Below are positions 62,162 through 64,000 of a stretch of DNA of 64,000 nt, piece after piece (position 1 is the first letter of the stretch; each line of letters starts with the position of its first letter). The notes below the pieces were generated by a model, which saw nothing but the letters and a program-made list of their open reading frames with translations, was not told the DNA's origin and searched no databases. The stretch comes from Sedimentisphaera salicampi (GTDB taxonomy: Bacteria; Planctomycetota; Phycisphaerae; Sedimentisphaerales; Sedimentisphaeraceae). The stretch lies in assembly GCF_002117005.1 (NCBI RefSeq), contig NZ_CP021023.1:2046001-2110000 (forward strand), given 5' to 3'. The position numbers and the translations under genes are program-made.

Positions 62162-64000
62162 GTGGCTAAAGTAAGCGACATAAAAAACGTTGTACTCCTC
62201 GGTCATGGAAGTTCGGGAAAAACTACGCTTGTGGAGGCGGCCCTTCACAAGACCGGTCAGATAAACCGGCACGGAACGATCGAGGAAAAGAATACCGTCT
62301 GTGATTACGACGACGAAGAAAAAGAAATTCAGCATTCAATCCAGTCATCAATAGCTCATACCGCCTATAAAGGCAAGCAAATCAATTTTATCGATTCTCC
62401 CGGTTATCCGGGTTTCTTAGGCGGAGCCCTTTCCTCACTTTCAGCAGCAGAAACAGCACTCATCGTAGTAAATGCCAGCAACGGCATAGAAGTAAACACC
62501 AGAAGAATGTACAAGGCAGCAGATCAGGCAGGCCTTTGCAAGATTATCGTAGTAAACAAGCTCGACCACGATGATGCCGAGTATGCAGAGCTCGTTGAGC
62601 AGATTCAGCAGACCTTCGGAACAGAATGCAGATGCGCAAACCTCCCGACATTAGACCATAAATCAGTTATAGACTGCGTGTCTAATGATCAGGGCGAGTC
62701 CTTCATCACCGCAGAAGACGCTCACACTCAGCTTGTAGAGAGCATAATCGAATGCGATGATGATCTGATGGAGGCATACCTCGGAGGCGAAGAGATAAGC
62801 AAGCAGAAGGTAGAAGAGGTTTTTGTGAAGGCGATGCTTGAAGGCAGCGTTGTTCCTATTGTTTTCACAAGCGCAAAAACCGAAGCGGGCATTGAAGAGC
62901 TTCTCGAAGTGATATATGAAAGTGCCCCTTCCCCCGAGCAGGCCAAGCCGGCATTGCTCACCGACGGCGAGAACAAAACAGAGCTCAAGGCGGATCCGGA
63001 AGGCCCGCTTGCAGGTCTCGTTTTCAAGGTTGGTACAGACCCGAAAACTCATATGAAATATTCATTCATCCGCCTTTTCAGCGGGACAATCAAATCCGAC
63101 ACCCAGATGCGCCGCAACGATGAGAAGAAGGTCCTGCGTCCCGGGCATATTCTCAGGCCTCAGGGAGCTGAAACAGACGAAATCGAAAGCGCTTCGGCGG
63201 GTGATATTATATGTCTTGCGAAAATTGATGACCTGAAATACGGTGATCTTATTCATGATGGTAAGGTAAGCGGAAGCTTTGAACTTACAGAGCTCCCGCT
63301 GCCTATGTTTGCTCTCGCATTGGAGCCTGCGTCTAAAGGGGATGAGACAAAAATCGGCGCAGCTCTGGAAAGGCTTTGTGAAGGGGATCCCTGTTTCGCG
63401 GCAGGGCACGACCCCAACACAAAGGAACTTGTAATCAAAGGTTTGGGAGAGATGCATCTGAAAGTTATGCTCTCCAAAATGGAAAAGGTTTACAAGGTCC
63501 ATGTTAATACGAAGCCGCCAAAAATCCCTTACAAAGAAACTATCACAGCTAAAGCGGAAGGCCATTACAGGCACAAGAAACAGTCCGGCGGAGCTGGTCA
63601 GTTCGGCGAGGTCTATCTCAGGGTGGAGCCCGGCGAACGTGATCAGGACCCCTCGCTTTCTTACAGCTGGGATATTTTTGGCGGTTCCATCCCTTCACAA
63701 TTTGAAACGCCTGTAGTTAAAGGCATTGAAGATGTAATGGAAACAGGCGTGATTGCCGGATTCCCGATGCAGGATATAAAGGTGAGCATCTATGACGGCA
63801 AGCACCACCCGGTAGATTCAAAGGAAGTGGCTTTTAGAGCTGCGGGCAAGGGCGCGTTTATCGATGCCGTGCAGAAGGCAAAGCCCTGTCTGCTTGAGCC
63901 CGTTGTGGATATGGAGATTACCGTACCCACCGAATTCATAGGCGATATCACAGGCGATATTTCAGGAAAGAGAGGCCGCGTGCAGGGGCAGGAGATCCTA
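62162..64000 (+). CDS. Elongation factor G-like GTPase (3' end outside window)
   Basis: At least 613 residues in frame from GTG 62162, with GGAGG seven bases upstream; no stop before the window end. P-loop GHGSSGKTT, G3 DSPGYPGF, G4 NKLDH, then the domain II-III segments (LAGLVFKVGTDPKTHMKYSF, MHLKVMLSKM) and domain IV (KQSGGAGQFGEV, GSIPSQF). The G3 motif has Tyr where canonical EF-G has the GTPase His (DTPGH), as in EF-G-like FusA2 paralogues. So it is probably not the main translocation factor. The ORF is plus-strand and lies alone. Confidence 0.9.
   Translation, partial: MAKVSDIKNVVLLGHGSSGKTTLVEAALHKTGQINRHGTIEEKNTVCDYDDEEKEIQHSIQSSIAHTAYKGKQINFIDSPGYPGFLGGALSSLSAAETALIVVNASNGIEVNTRRMYKAADQAGLCKIIVVNKLDHDDAEYAELVEQIQQTFGTECRCANLPTLDHKSVIDCVSNDQGESFITAEDAHTQLVESIIECDDDLMEAYLGGEEISKQKVEEVFVKAMLEGSVVPIVFTSAKTEAGIEELLEVIYESAPSPEQAKPALLTDGENKTELKADPEGPLAGLVFKVGTDPKTHMKYSFIRLFSGTIKSDTQMRRNDEKKVLRPGHILRPQGAETDEIESASAGDIICLAKIDDLKYGDLIHDGKVSGSFELTELPLPMFALALEPASKGDETKIGAALERLCEGDPCFAAGHDPNTKELVIKGLGEMHLKVMLSKMEKVYKVHVNTKPPKIPYKETITAKAEGHYRHKKQSGGAGQFGEVYLRVEPGERDQDPSLSYSWDIFGGSIPSQFETPVVKGIEDVMETGVIAGFPMQDIKVSIYDGKHHPVDSKEVAFRAAGKGAFIDAVQKAKPCLLEPVVDMEITVPTEFIGDITGDISGKRGRVQGQEIL

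Overview
The window reads as chromosomal DNA of a Gram-negative planctomycete, most likely class Phycisphaerae (Sedimentisphaera-like). This is inferred from LPS genes (lpxB, an LptF/G permease), three Tat-type lipoprotein sulfatases, secreted proteins with GLUG, PASTA and dockerin-like modules, a ThiD2-ThiE fusion and an EF-G-like paralogue. No rRNA or tRNA gene was recognised, so the placement rests on gene content only. Coding density is ordinary except for several 0.5-1.4 kb gene-free stretches filled with a mosaic of dispersed repeats.

Layout. 1-3775: 5' part of a secreted PASTA/dockerin-like protein, then lpxB and argG. 3840-7205: AT-rich defence-like island with an AAA ATPase plus DUF4435 pair (PARIS-like, AriA/AriB) and an HNH endonuclease. 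7390-19485: housekeeping genes (NqrF-like reductase, XerC/D recombinase, rplU, folC, sialidase-like enzyme, recO, CorC-like protein, lptF/G with thiD2-thiE, rpsU). 19752-25785: gltBD behind a sigma-54-type promoter. 25920-30043: queA, an ABC-F ATPase and a two-gene chromate transporter. 30044-31472: repeats. 32320-34144: amtB-glnK, also behind a sigma-54-type promoter at nearly the same distance from the start codon as in gltB, so ammonium uptake and assimilation look co-regulated. 34416-38545: a tightly coupled module of HTH protein, ABC-type ATPase, GNAT protein and small helical protein, then rpiB and an orphan terminase-like ATPase/nuclease. 38682-41892: sulfatase, Dabb protein, D-Ala-D-Ala carboxypeptidase. 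41944-55721: repeat-rich region with two paralogous GLUG proteins (one of 2248 residues), a sulfatase and a membrane-anchored HIRAN protein. 55722-64000: sulfatase, ZIP transporter, pepD, a secreted ADP-ribosylglycohydrolase-like protein and an EF-G-like GTPase cut by the window end.

Best candidates for something undescribed are (1) the 34.4-38.5 kb module, which looks like a split form of the COG2401 ATPase/acetyltransferase architecture linked to a terminase-like enzyme without any capsid, portal or tail gene, and (2) the intergenic repeat mosaic, whose pieces recur in both orientations and carry quasi-periodic motifs. The PARIS-like pair is a recognisable defence system in an unusual host. 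A PII protein with Phe at the usual uridylylation site, and two GLUG genes sharing both flanks and the same 3' tail, are also worth checking.
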